Of a stretch of DNA of 64,000 nucleotides, positions 42,914 to 52,170 are shown piece after piece. A program made the translations under genes and the position numbers. The stretch spans positions 226,001 to 290,000 of the forward strand of contig NZ_BSNS01000007.1 of assembly GCF_030160115.1 (NCBI RefSeq), read 5' to 3'. Every line of letters begins with the position of its first letter. Position 1 is the stretch's first letter. The notes beneath the pieces were generated by a model. That model was not told where the DNA came from. It saw nothing but the letters and a program-made list of their open reading frames with translations, and searched no databases. The DNA comes from Devosia nitrariae (GTDB lineage: Bacteria > Pseudomonadota > Alphaproteobacteria > Rhizobiales > Devosiaceae).

Positions 42914-43915
42914 ATGGCACGACCGACGATGGCCGACATTGCAAGAGTTGCAGAGGTCAATGCAGGAACGGTCAGCCGGGCGCTGGCGGGGTCGACCCTG
43001 GTCAATGCCGAGACGCGCCAGAGGGTCTTGGCCGTGGCCGAGGAACTGGGCTATGTGCTGCCGGCCGCCAGGGCTGCGCGCGAGGAGCGCGAGAAGAACA
43101 TCCTCATTGCCCTCAACGACATCGCCAATCCGTTCTTTTCCGACGTGGTCTCGGCCCTCGCCGAGGTCGCCCAGGAGGGCGGCTATGGGGTGCTCATCGG
43201 CAACACCTTCTCGCGCCCCGACATCGAGCGGCGCATCGCTCACACCTTCCTTGCCGGCACGGTCGAGGGCCTCGTCATCCAGACCGGTCATGTGCCCAAG
43301 GAACTCGCCCGGGTGCCCGACCTCGCCCGGCGGGCCGTCGCCGTCGCCGTGCCGATCGAAGGCTGGGCCTTGACGACCGTCGGCATCGATGAGTTCGCGG
43401 CGGCGAGCGAAGCCGTTGCCTACCTTGTTGCGCTGGGACACAAGGACATCGCCCACATCGCCGGCCCGCCCGCCCCAACCAATGCCGACCGCGAGCGCGG
43501 CTATCGGGCCGCTATGGCCGCGGCGGGCCTTGCGGTCGATCCGTCACGCATCGTTCTGGGCAACAACACCATGCGCTCGGGTCAGGAGGCGGCGATGGTC
43601 CTGCTCTCCCGCCTGCCGGCCCCGACCGCTATCTTCTGCGCCAATGACGAGATGGCGATCGGTGCCATCACCATCTGCAAGCAGAAGGGCCTGCGTGTGC
43701 CGCAGGATATCTCGATCGTCGGATTCGACGACGTCGACATCGCCGAATTCTACGATCCACCGCTCACCACCGTCCGCCAGCCCCGCCGCGAACTCGGCCG
43801 CCGGGCCATGGTCGAGCTGCTGACACTCCTCGAAGAGAGCGACCGCGAGGCGGGCGAGCGCATTGTCTTGCCGCACACTCTGGTGGTGCGCGGCAGCACC
43901 GATCGGCGAGAATGA
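42914..43915 (+). CDS. LacI-family transcriptional regulator
   Basis: 333 aa from ATG 42914; TTG 42899 is in frame with GGGGTGA before it. Classic LacI HTH (MADIARVAEVNAGTVSRALAG) followed by hinge and periplasmic-binding-protein-like sensor (IANPFFSDVVSALAEVA, IFCANDEMAIGA, DISIVGFDDVDIAEFYDPPLTT). Divergent from the 2-hydroxyacid dehydrogenase/binding-protein operon, so it most likely represses that operon in the absence of a sugar. Downstream DNA is a repeat element. Confidence 0.93.
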   Translation: MARPTMADIARVAEVNAGTVSRALAGSTLVNAETRQRVLAVAEELGYVLPAARAAREEREKNILIALNDIANPFFSDVVSALAEVAQEGGYGVLIGNTFSRPDIERRIAHTFLAGTVEGLVIQTGHVPKELARVPDLARRAVAVAVPIEGWALTTVGIDEFAAASEAVAYLVALGHKDIAHIAGPPAPTNADRERGYRAAMAAAGLAVDPSRIVLGNNTMRSGQEAAMVLLSRLPAPTAIFCANDEMAIGAITICKQKGLRVPQDISIVGFDDVDIAEFYDPPLTTVRQPRRELGRRAMVELLTLLEESDREAGERIVLPHTLVVRGSTDRRE

Positions 43916-43956
43916 CCGTGCTGTGACGGGTGGTGAGACGCACGACGCCTCCCCAC

Positions 43957-44090
43957 CCACCGCATGTCATACCGGCGCAGGCCGGAACCCAACCTGAGAT
44001 ACCGCCACAGCCGCAAGGTGTGTGAAAGGGGCACGGAAGACTGGCAAAACCGCCCTCCCCGTGCCCTTTGATGTGTTCAGCGCTGTGTCG
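43957..44090. repeat. Copy of 170-bp interspersed element, overlapping a gene end
   Basis: Contains TGTCATACCGGCGCAGGCCG, CCTGAGATACCGCCACAGCC, GCAAGGTGTGTGAAAGGGGC and GATGTGTTCAGCGCTG. The stop codon of the next minus-strand gene (44077-44079) lies inside the element, so about eight C-terminal codons of that gene derive from it. Confidence 0.72.
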
Positions 44091-44400
44091 CCGCCCCCGC
44101 CGCAGCGGCATCGGGCAGATGGTGCTGCGTTGTGCCCCTTCTCGCCCGCATCCGCCGCAACCAGGGAACCGCGCTGAACACGGCCATCAGCAGGTACATC
44201 GTCGTCATCTCTCCGAGCGGGAAGGGATGTGCGCCATGGCCCGGCATCTCCATCCCGCCACCGCCCGACGAAACCTCGGTGACAAGCGCCATGATGGCGA
44301 AGGTCGGTGCTGCCGCGAGCGCCAGGAGATCGCCCGCCCCAGCTGCGGCGTTCCTGCTGAGGGCCCCCCCGCCGGACTCGCCGGACGTCGCCCGGCTCAC
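44077..44400 (-). CDS. Small hypothetical membrane protein coupled to DUF899 gene
   Basis: 107 aa from GTG 44400, whose GTGA overlaps the DUF899 stop (TGA 44397-44399). Two likely TM helices: LLALAAAPTFAIMALVTEV and MTTMYLLMAVFSAVPWL, separated by a Gly/His-rich loop (GGGGMEMPGHGAHPFPLGE) with metal-binding-like His. No family recognised. The tail AAAAGAATQR is encoded by repeat DNA. Tight coupling suggests a partner of the DUF899 protein. Confidence 0.65.
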   Translation of the reverse strand: MSRATSGESGGGALSRNAAAGAGDLLALAAAPTFAIMALVTEVSSGGGGMEMPGHGAHPFPLGEMTTMYLLMAVFSAVPWLRRMRARRGTTQHHLPDAAAAGAATQR

Positions 44401-45179
44401 GATTCCGCCTCCGTGTTGCGGAACGCCGCCTCTCCAGCGTCCGACACCTCGGCCCACTTCTTGTCGGACTCGGCGTCGGCCTCATAGCTGTCGTGCCAGC
44501 TCCACCATTTGTAGGCGGGCGTCCGCGGGTAGCCCTCGGGCGAATCCTCCCACTCCTCCTGCCGGCCGAGCGGGGTGATATCGAGATAGTTCCAGGTCCC
44601 GCCCATCTGCTCGTCGCCTCGGTTGTTGATGAAGTAGGTGCGGTAGACTTTGTCGCCGTCGCGGAAGAACACATTGGTGCCATGCCACTCGTCGACCCCG
44701 AAATCGGCGTCGAACTGGTCGGTGAGCGTATACCATGGCATCGCCCAGCCCATCCGGTCCTTGAGGCTCGCGATTTCGGCCTGCGGTGCGCGCGAGACGA
44801 AGACGAGGGTGGTGTCGCGGGCATTGAGATGGGCGACATGGGCGACCTGGTCGGCCACCATCGAGCAGCCCCGGCAGGCATGCTCGGGCCAGCCGAAGAC
44901 GCCCGGCTCGTAGAAGGCGCGGTAGACGATGAGCTGATGCCTGCCCTCGAAGAGATCAATGAGGCTCTTCCGGCCTTCGGGACCCTCGAATATGTAATCA
45001 GTGTTCACTTCCACCCACGGCATGCGCCGGCGCTTGGCTGCCAGCGCATCGCCGGCGCGGGTGTGCTCCTTCTCCTTGGTGAGCAGCGCCTGCCGCGCTG
45101 CCTCCCACTCCTGCGGAGAGACCACCGCCGGCTTCTTCATCGCGGTCTGCGTCCCGTTGCTTGTGGCTGATGTCGTCAT
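44397..45179 (-). CDS. DUF899 thioredoxin-like protein
   Basis: 260 aa, GGAGG 12 bases before ATG 45179. The DUF899 family (thioredoxin-like fold) is seen from VVSPQEWEAARQALLTKEKE, the CxxC-like HACRGCSMVADQVAH (Cys-x-x-Cys) and WHGTNVFFRDGDKVYRTYF. Function is unknown; redox activity is plausible because of the CRGC motif. Cytoplasmic, no signal. Couples with the small membrane protein downstream. Confidence 0.85.
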   Translation of the reverse strand: MTTSATSNGTQTAMKKPAVVSPQEWEAARQALLTKEKEHTRAGDALAAKRRRMPWVEVNTDYIFEGPEGRKSLIDLFEGRHQLIVYRAFYEPGVFGWPEHACRGCSMVADQVAHVAHLNARDTTLVFVSRAPQAEIASLKDRMGWAMPWYTLTDQFDADFGVDEWHGTNVFFRDGDKVYRTYFINNRGDEQMGGTWNYLDITPLGRQEEWEDSPEGYPRTPAYKWWSWHDSYEADAESDKKWAEVSDAGEAAFRNTEAES

Positions 45180-45395
45180 GGCAGTCGAACCTCCTGATCT
45201 GGCGTGAGCACCGCCTGGATAATGGTCGAGGCGGTTCGCTCGTTCGGGTGAGGTTCGTCTTCGCACCGCAGGCGGCAACGGTGGGAGTAACAAGTCTGGC
45301 GCGATTGCGGGTACCCTCCCACCTAATCTGCCGCTGGCTCTCTTTTGCGCGCGCGCCTATGCTTACCTCCGGTCAATAGCCGGGGAATGAGGGCA

Positions 45396-46205
45396 ATGTC
45401 TGAGCAGTCCCGTCACGACGCCTGGAGCGCCGGCGAGAGCTATGACCTCTATATGGGCCGCTGGAGCCGGCAGGTTGCCCCGCGCTTCCTCGATTGGCTG
45501 GCTCCGGCCGAAGGGCTTGACTGGCTTGAGGTCGGATGCGGAACGGGTGCGCTTTCGGGCGAGATCCTCGCCCGGTGCACACCGGCCAGCTTAACCGCCA
45601 TCGAGCCGTCCGAGGGCTTTCTCGCGCAGGCCAGAGCCAGGGTGAGCGACGAACGCGCCCGGTTCCTGACCGGCGATGCGCAGGCGTTGCCCGTTGGGGA
45701 CGCCACCAACCACATGGTGGTCTCCGGCCTCGTCCTCAATTTCGTTCCCGACAGGGCAACGGCGCTGGCTGAAATGCAGCGTGTGGCGCGCGCCGGTGCC
45801 ACCATCGCCTTTTACGTATGGGACTATCCAGGCGGGGGTATGGAATTCATGCGAGCTTTCTGGCAGGCGGCGATCGCCCTCGATCCGGCAGTTCATGACC
45901 TCGCCGAGAACCGGCGCTTTCCTTTCTGCACCCAGGAGGGTCTCGTGGGCTTGGCGGAAGCAGCGGGCCTGGCTTTCGTGGAGTCGGCGCGCATAGAGGT
46001 GCCGACGATGTTCCGCGACTTCGAGGACTTCTGGCATCCTTTCACGCTGGGCGCCGGTCCGGCGCCAGGCTACTGCATGAGCCTGGCGCCCGACGCACGT
46101 CAACGGCTGAAGGAGAAGCTGGCCGCGGACCTTCCCCGCGCCAGCGACGGCAACATTGCACTCAAAGCCAGGGCCTGGGCGGTGCGGGGGACCGCCACGC
46201 GGTAG
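45396..46205 (+). CDS. Class I SAM-dependent methyltransferase
   Basis: 269 aa from ATG 45396 (ATG 45387 also in frame). SAM motif I LEVGCGTGALSGEILAR, acidic motif II TAIEPSEGFLAQAR, and post-I VVSGLVLNFVPDRATALAEM. UbiE/methylase-11 type small-molecule methyltransferase; substrate unknown. It stands alone. Confidence 0.85.
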   Translation: MSEQSRHDAWSAGESYDLYMGRWSRQVAPRFLDWLAPAEGLDWLEVGCGTGALSGEILARCTPASLTAIEPSEGFLAQARARVSDERARFLTGDAQALPVGDATNHMVVSGLVLNFVPDRATALAEMQRVARAGATIAFYVWDYPGGGMEFMRAFWQAAIALDPAVHDLAENRRFPFCTQEGLVGLAEAAGLAFVESARIEVPTMFRDFEDFWHPFTLGAGPAPGYCMSLAPDARQRLKEKLAADLPRASDGNIALKARAWAVRGTATR

Positions 46206-46378
46206 CCGTGTTACCGACCACCTCACCGGGCAAAGGACATAGACCACCCTGGAGAGTCGCGCCAAACGCTCCTCAGGGGGCAAGCGCACACCAATCCCTG
46301 AGGTTCCGCGGTGGCAGAAGGCTTGCATTTTGATGCAATTAGCCGTGGGTGAGCCCAAAACTGGGCCCAGCAAAGGGT

Positions 46379-47233
46379 TCACGCCGTCGAGTTGCCCTCC
46401 TCTGGTTCTCGCAAGACATCGCGGAGACTGCGGGCCTCGCTGGGCTTGTGCGGTGCAATTCCCGCCGTCAGGAGGTACCATTTGGCCGATGCATCGAATC
46501 GAATCTTCAGCGTCTTCGGCGCGACGATCCGTTCCGGACCGACCTGCCACATCGCCAGCACCATGGCGTTGCGGATCTCCTGCCGAACCCGCTCCACCTC
46601 CTCATTAAAACTTCCTGCTATCGCCAGCTGGTCCAGAAGCGTCATCAGATAATCTGTCCGGAACGACCGGGCGTTCCGGACCTCGATGCGGGTGGTTATG
46701 CTTGGTGTTTCTGTCGTATAGGGAAATCCGAGACGACTGCGGTCGTAGACCAGAACACTTCCGCACCGTCTATCCATGTAGAAGATGTCGTAGCGGCGGC
46801 AATAGGCCGGATCATTGTAGTCCCGCTCTGCGGTTTCCCGCAGACACCACAACCCCCCTATCTGTTTGTTGGTGACGTCCGCGAACCGCGCGAAGTGCTC
46901 AAGGAAGAGGCGTGTCCCGGGGGAAACGCGCGTGTCATCCTTCGACGGCAACTCCGGCAGGACAGGCTCCGACGTCACCGGCCCGTCCGCCACCTTCAAA
47001 CCCTGCTCGCTATTCGTTTGCAAATGCTCAAGGCCGAGATGGCTCTCGATGCGTCGCAGATTTGCCTGGGTCTCGCCAATGGCCAGGAACAGAACGCCTA
47101 GAATGACGAGCAAGATCCAGCGGTCCTGCGGGATGCCGAAGTGTTCGCTGACGTAGCCCAAGGAGAGCGCAGCGATAAGCACTGTCCAGCTGACAATTTT
47201 GCGGCGCATGCCGTTCGCGATTGGTCGTGACAT
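46379..47233 (-). CDS. Hypothetical membrane-anchored protein
   Basis: 284 aa from ATG 47233. Two adjacent TM helices at the N-terminus (about 12-28 and 38-55), with a long cytoplasmic C-terminal domain of about 220 residues. Apart from the TM segments no family recognised; segments include YCRRYDIFYMDRRCG and QEIRNAMVLAMWQVG. Four cysteines are present. No operon partner; adjacent to tRNA-fMet. The lower GC use suggests possible recent arrival. Confidence 0.6.
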   Translation of the reverse strand: MSRPIANGMRRKIVSWTVLIAALSLGYVSEHFGIPQDRWILLVILGVLFLAIGETQANLRRIESHLGLEHLQTNSEQGLKVADGPVTSEPVLPELPSKDDTRVSPGTRLFLEHFARFADVTNKQIGGLWCLRETAERDYNDPAYCRRYDIFYMDRRCGSVLVYDRSRLGFPYTTETPSITTRIEVRNARSFRTDYLMTLLDQLAIAGSFNEEVERVRQEIRNAMVLAMWQVGPERIVAPKTLKIRFDASAKWYLLTAGIAPHKPSEARSLRDVLREPEEGNSTA

Positions 47234-47478
47234 GACTCCCCCCTTTGCATACGCCACGCAGACTCGACTGATCTTCAGGCGGTGCCCGCCGCATCAGTGC
47301 GGTAATCGCGGACGACCAAACCACCGCAACGAGTCAGACGTACTTCCTGCCTCAATCGATGTTCGTATTTTGTTCGCATGGAAATTTATGATCGTCAAGC
47401 GCTTGCGGTTGAACGACCGCAGCAGCTTGCTGCTTGGCCGGGAAGGATCTCACCCCGCCGAACACCCTCGCCAAAAGC

Positions 47479-47504
47479 AAAAACCCGCCTCGCAAGAGAC
47501 GGGT
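47479..47504 (-). terminator. Intrinsic terminator for tRNA-fMet
   Basis: On the minus strand, 16 bases after the tRNA 3' end: stem CCCGTCTC/GAGGCGGG (with one G-U pair; 47496-47503 with 47484-47491), followed by TTTTTG. A textbook rho-independent terminator. Confidence 0.8.
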
Positions 47505-47517
47505 ATTCGGACGAAAG

Positions 47518-47596
<79 letters not shown>

Positions 47597-47814
47597 CCAA
47601 ATGTGACTTGCGATGCCTGGGAAGGCCGTCACTGGCGGCCTGATTGGCCGCGACGTGAGCGGTATATAGGGGGTTGGGCGGTATAGCTCAACCCCCTTTC
47701 TCGCGCCATGTGATGGTTTTTTGACAGTCGCAGGAAATGCGCCTCTGCGCCTTGTGCGAACAGGGTCGTCCCCTTAGGGTGCCGCGCGAATTTCACTTGC
47801 GGGGACTTGAACTT

Positions 47815-48852
47815 ATGAAGCGCAACCGGCTCGGCCGCACCGATTTGACGGTCACTGCCCTCTGCCTTGGCACCATGACCTGGGGCAGCCAGAACAGCGA
47901 GGCCGAGGGCCATGCGCAGATCGACCTGGCGCTCGATGCCGGGTTCAATTTCATGGATACCGCCGAAGTCTATGCGGTGCCGGGCAGCCCTGAGACCTCG
48001 GGGCGGACCGAAGAAATCATCGGCACCTGGTTCGCCAAAACGGGCAAGCGCGACAAATGGATTCTCGCCAGCAAGATCGTCGGTGGCGGCTCCAGCCACA
48101 TCCGCGGCGGCAAACGCGCTGACGGCGCCACGATAACCGAGGCGGTCGAAGGGAGCCTCAGGCGCCTGCAGACCGACTACATCGACCTTTATCAGATCCA
48201 CTGGCCCTCGCGCGGCCACTACAGTTTCGACAATGGCTGGACTTACGCTCCCGCCACCCAGGACACCGGCGACGTCATCGCCAACCTCACCGACATGCTC
48301 GAGGCGTTGGGGCGCATGGTCGAGGCCGGCAAGATCCGCCATGTCGGGGTCTCCAACGAGACCACCTGGGGCATCGCCCAATGGCTGCGCCTCGCCGAGG
48401 AGCGCGGCCTGCCGCGGCTCGTATCCGTGCAGAACGAATACAGCCTCATCCGCCGCCAGTTCGATCTCGACATGGCAGAACTCAGCCACCACGAGAATGT
48501 CGGGCTCCTCGCTTATTCGCCGCTCGCCGCCGGGCTCCTCACCGGCAAATACGAGGGCGGCGTCATCCCGCCCGGCAGCCGTGCCGAATACCAGAAGGGG
48601 CTGTGGCGGATGAACAGGCACTCCATGCCGGTCGTTGCCGAATATGTGGCGCTCGCCCGCCACCACGGACTCGACCCGGCGCAGATGGCCATCGCCTTCT
48701 GCCTCACCCGCCCGTTCGTGACCTCGGTGATCCTCGGGGCGACCAGCGTCGCTCAGCTCGAGAACGACATCGGCGGGCGCGATCTCGTGCTCTCCGAGAA
48801 GATCCTCTGCGACATTGACAAAATCCACAGGCGCCACCCACGCCCGATTTAG
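47815..48852 (+). CDS. Aldo/keto reductase (Tas/YajO-like)
   Basis: 345 aa. TIM-barrel AKR with the catalytic tetrad: Asp-Thr-Ala in FMDTAEVYAVPG (Asp, Tyr), Lys in ILASKIVGGG, His in DLYQIHWPSRG. C-terminal NADPH-binding loop ILGATSVAQLENDI. Cytoplasmic NADPH-dependent reductase of carbonyls; resembles E. coli Tas. The last bases of the gene coincide with the left terminal repeat of a MITE-like element. Confidence 0.9.
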   Translation: MKRNRLGRTDLTVTALCLGTMTWGSQNSEAEGHAQIDLALDAGFNFMDTAEVYAVPGSPETSGRTEEIIGTWFAKTGKRDKWILASKIVGGGSSHIRGGKRADGATITEAVEGSLRRLQTDYIDLYQIHWPSRGHYSFDNGWTYAPATQDTGDVIANLTDMLEALGRMVEAGKIRHVGVSNETTWGIAQWLRLAEERGLPRLVSVQNEYSLIRRQFDLDMAELSHHENVGLLAYSPLAAGLLTGKYEGGVIPPGSRAEYQKGLWRMNRHSMPVVAEYVALARHHGLDPAQMAIAFCLTRPFVTSVILGATSVAQLENDIGGRDLVLSEKILCDIDKIHRRHPRPI

Positions 48853-49060
48853 GGTGTGTTGGGATTCAGGTCAGGCCGAGGCGAAATGGCCGTTTCGAGA
48901 ACCGGAGCGCAGCGTACCTTCGGGTACGAGAGCACCGGCCTATGCCGGCCGTAGCCCTTCCTGGAGCGCTAACGCTCGAGAAAGCTTCGGCCGGCGAAGG
49001 CCGGAAGCGCAGAAAGCGGCCATTTGCAGACCGGCATCACCTGAATAGCACCACACCCTA
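48850..49060. repeat. MITE-like element, full copy (about 211 bp)
   Basis: Imperfect terminal inverted repeats of about 22 bp: TAGGGTGTGTTGGGATTCAGGT at the left (split as TAGGGTGTG, ATTCAGGT) and ACCTGAAT...CACACCCTA at the right. The inside holds further arms (CGGCCGTAGCC, AGCGCTAACGCT, GGCCGGCGAAGGCCGG). The left TIR supplies the aldo/keto reductase stop codon. A shorter copy is at 60034-60166. No ORF inside, so it would need transposition in trans. Confidence 0.7.
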
Positions 49061-49123
49061 GAGCGGTCGCCTTTTGCCGCGGCGTCTATATGATGCGCCC
49101 AACCGGGCCGGGGATTTTCCGTT

Positions 49124-49813
49124 ATGACGCTTCTGGCGACGCTCTTTCCGCTGATCTGCTACTTTGCCTACAACTTCACCGTGCCGCTGGTGGAGCGCTA
49201 CCGCCCGTCGCTCTCGGTCATCATGAGCATCGAGCGGCGGCGGTGGGTGGCTAATGCCGCCCGGCGCGAATCCCCGTTCGATGCCATCCTTTCCGGCAAC
49301 ATCATGAGCTCGGTCGCGTTCATGGCCTCGACCTCGGCACTGCTGGTGCTGGCGGTGCTGGCGGTCTTCGGGCAACTGCCCGCGCTCATGAGCGCGCTCG
49401 AAACCATCGCCATCGACCGCGTCTACAGCGTCCAGGAGGTGGTCCTGCATCTCGTCGTCATGCTGACGATGTTCGTTTTGGCGTTCTTTTCCTTCACCCT
49501 GTCGCTGCGCCAGTTCAACCATTTCTGCATCATGCTCGGCGCCCTCGACCACGACCCACCTCCGGGTGAAGCCGAGATCGATGCCGTGGCACGGCTCAAT
49601 TCACTGGGCGCCCAGAACTTCAACTCGGGCATCCGCGCTTATTATTTCGCCGTCGCCACCGTTGCCTGGTTCGCGGCCGAGTGGCTCTCCATCGTTGCCT
49701 GCCTCCTCACCATCCTCATCCTGGTCCATCGCGAGTTCTTCTCGACCGCCCACCGCGTTGCCGCCTCGGCCGCGGTGATCGCGACGCGCAAGGGGCGCAT
49801 GGAAGGCAAATAG
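49124..49813 (+). CDS. DUF599 integral membrane protein
   Basis: 229 aa with four TM segments (about 1-20, 63-88, 105-128, 183-206). DUF599-type signatures: SLSVIMSIERRRWVANAARRE (central basic loop) and MASTSALLVLA. Function unknown. It stands alone between the MITE-like element and the chromate module. Confidence 0.83.
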   Translation: MTLLATLFPLICYFAYNFTVPLVERYRPSLSVIMSIERRRWVANAARRESPFDAILSGNIMSSVAFMASTSALLVLAVLAVFGQLPALMSALETIAIDRVYSVQEVVLHLVVMLTMFVLAFFSFTLSLRQFNHFCIMLGALDHDPPPGEAEIDAVARLNSLGAQNFNSGIRAYYFAVATVAWFAAEWLSIVACLLTILILVHREFFSTAHRVAASAAVIATRKGRMEGK

Positions 49814-49948
49814 GGTGTGGTCGCATACGCGGCTTTCTTGACAATCAACGCCTGCGGCCAGCAAACTGGAGCCATGGGGATTGCGATCTCCCCACGAGGC
49901 GCCAGCCGAAGTATCGCGTCCACCCAGAGTTCCAAGGAAGGGCGCGCT

Positions 49949-50770
49949 ATGTCTTCGACGACGATTTCTGTCGACAAACTCCTTCGCCTGATCGGCACCC
50001 CTCGATCGCCCCGCATCATCGATGTCCGCACCGAAGATGACTTTGCAGCCGATCCCCGGCTGATCCCCGCAGGCGTGCGGCGTCCTCATGACGCCGTTCC
50101 CCAGTGGATCGACCAGCTCCGGGGCAAGAGCGCGATCATCATCTGCCAGCGCGGGCTCAAGCTCAGCCATGGCGTCGCCGCCTATCTGCGCCATGAAGGC
50201 GTGCCGGCCGAAGTGCTGGAGGGCGGTCATTTAGCCTGGATCGATGCGAACGGGAGCGCTGTTCCCCAAGCGGTGGTGCCTCCCCGCGATGGGTTGGGGC
50301 GGACGGTTTGGGTCACGCGGGCGCGTCCCAAGATTGACCGCATCGCCTGTCCGTGGCTCATCCGCCGCTTCGTCGATCCGGATGCAGTGTTCCTCTATGT
50401 TCCGCCGCCGGAAGTCGTGGGCGTCGCCGAACGTTTCGGCGCAACGCCTTTCGACATCGAGGACGTGTTCTGGAGCCACCGCGGGGAGCTGTGCACCTTC
50501 GATGTCATGGTGGAGGAGTTCGGCCTGTCCTCGGGCCCTCTCGACCACTTGGCCAGAATCGTGCGCGGGGCCGACACCTCCCGCCACGATCTCGCTCCCG
50601 AGGCAGCGGGACTTCTTGCCGCATCCCTCGGTCTGTCGCGCATGTATGCCGACGATCTGGAGCAGCTCGAGGCCGGCATGGAGCTCTATGACGCCTTCTA
50701 TCGCTGGTGCCGGGACGCGACCGACGAGACGCACAACTGGCCGACGAACCGGCCCCTGGCCACGAGATGA
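49949..50770 (+). CDS. Rhodanese-ChrB fusion, chromate-resistance regulator/sensor
   Basis: 273 aa from ATG 49949, AAGGAAGG upstream. Residues about 5-105 are a rhodanese domain with IICQRGLKLSHG (Cys at the active loop, hence sulfurtransferase-like); residues about 115-265 are the ChrB C-terminal domain (WVTRARPKIDRIACPWLIRR, VDPDAVFLYV, ARIVRGAD). Lacks the ChrB N-terminal region seen in regulators, so it may be an enzyme or sensor rather than a repressor. ATGA overlap with chrA shows translational coupling. Confidence 0.83.
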   Translation: MSSTTISVDKLLRLIGTPRSPRIIDVRTEDDFAADPRLIPAGVRRPHDAVPQWIDQLRGKSAIIICQRGLKLSHGVAAYLRHEGVPAEVLEGGHLAWIDANGSAVPQAVVPPRDGLGRTVWVTRARPKIDRIACPWLIRRFVDPDAVFLYVPPPEVVGVAERFGATPFDIEDVFWSHRGELCTFDVMVEEFGLSSGPLDHLARIVRGADTSRHDLAPEAAGLLAASLGLSRMYADDLEQLEAGMELYDAFYRWCRDATDETHNWPTNRPLATR

Positions 50771-52170
50771 CGGACCTTTCCGAACCGAGCGACAACGCCG
50801 GGACGACCTATCAGCCCGACGTCACCATTCCCTTCGCTGAAGGGGTCAAGGTATGGCTGCGCGTCGCCGCCCTCAGCTTCGGCGGTCCGGCCGGGCAGAT
50901 CGCGGTGATGCACCGCATCCTCGTCGAGGAGAAGCGCTGGGTCGGCGAGAACCGGTTTCTGCATGCGCTGAGCTATTGCATGCTGCTTCCCGGTCCTGAG
51001 GCACAGCAGCTCGCGGTCTATCTCGGCTGGCTGCTGCACAAGACCAAGGGGGGGATCGTCGCCGGTGCTCTCTTCGTCCTGCCCGGCTTCGTCTCGATCC
51101 TCGCCCTCAGCTACATCTATGTCATTTTCGCCGAGGCTCGCCTCGTCGAGGGCCTGTTCTTCGGCCTCAAGGCCGCCGTCCTCGCCCTCGTTGCCAATGC
51201 TCTGGTCAGGATAGGGACGCGGGCGCTGCGCAACCCCGCCATGGTCGCAATCGCGGCGGCGGCGTTCCTTGCCATCTTCGTGTTCGACGTCCCCTTCCCC
51301 GCCATCATCCTCGTCGCCGCGCTCGTCGGCTTTCTGGGCGAGCGGACAGCTCCGTCTCTGTTTGGTCCGGCAACCGGACATGCGGCCGGCAAGGGCTTTT
51401 TCCTGGCCGACGCCGATTCAGTCCTGGGTCAGGAAACCCCGGCCCATGCCAGACCCAATCTTGGATGGTCGTTGATGGTCTCCGTCGTCTTCCTGGTCCT
51501 GTGGCTCGCGCCCGTGCTGGCCCTGCTGGCGATGCTCGGGTTGGACAATGTCTTTTCTCAGATCGCTTTGTTCTTCAGCCAGATGGCTGTGGTGACCTTT
51601 GGCGGGGCGTACGCCGTCCTTGCCTATGTCGCCCAGGAAGCTGTCGGCCACTATGGTTGGCTCCAACCCGGCGAGATGCTGGACGGCCTGGGCATGGCCG
51701 AGACGACGCCAGGCCCCCTGATCCAGGTTGTCCAGTTCGTCGGCTTTCTCGGCGCCTATCGCGATCCCGGCACGCTGCCTCCACTGGTCGCGGCGAGCCT
51801 TGCGGCCGTGCTCACCACCTGGGTGACGTTCGTACCGTGCTTCCTGTGGATTTTCCTCGGAGCGCCCTTCATCGAAAAGCTGCGGGAAAACCGGGCGCTC
51901 GGCGCGGCCATGTCGGCGGTGACCGCAGCCGTCGTCGGCGTCATCTGCAATCTGACGGTTTGGTTCGCTCTGCACACGCTCTTTGCCGATCTCTCGCAAT
52001 GGCGGGGTTTTGGCGCCAGCCTCGAGATTCCCGCCTGGGCATCCCTCGACCCCGTTGCCCTCGCGCTGACTGCTGCCGCGCTCGCCGCCATCTTTGCGCT
52101 GAAGGCAGGCCCCATGCTGGTCCTCGTAGCGGCTGCCCTCGTCGGCGCGGCATGGTCGATGTTGACCTAG
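50767..52170 (+). CDS. chrA: Chromate efflux transporter ChrA
   Basis: 467 aa with two CHR domains and 10-12 TM helices (bidomain, long-chain ChrA). First half LSFGGPAGQIAVMHR, second half VVTFGGAYAVLAYVAQEAV, both with the conserved GG pair; GMAETTPGPLIQ is diagnostic. Exports chromate from the cytoplasm by proton/chromate antiport. Follows the rhodanese-ChrB gene with a four-base overlap. Confidence 0.94.
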   Translation: MTDLSEPSDNAGTTYQPDVTIPFAEGVKVWLRVAALSFGGPAGQIAVMHRILVEEKRWVGENRFLHALSYCMLLPGPEAQQLAVYLGWLLHKTKGGIVAGALFVLPGFVSILALSYIYVIFAEARLVEGLFFGLKAAVLALVANALVRIGTRALRNPAMVAIAAAAFLAIFVFDVPFPAIILVAALVGFLGERTAPSLFGPATGHAAGKGFFLADADSVLGQETPAHARPNLGWSLMVSVVFLVLWLAPVLALLAMLGLDNVFSQIALFFSQMAVVTFGGAYAVLAYVAQEAVGHYGWLQPGEMLDGLGMAETTPGPLIQVVQFVGFLGAYRDPGTLPPLVAASLAAVLTTWVTFVPCFLWIFLGAPFIEKLRENRALGAAMSAVTAAVVGVICNLTVWFALHTLFADLSQWRGFGASLEIPAWASLDPVALALTAAALAAIFALKAGPMLVLVAAALVGAAWSMLT

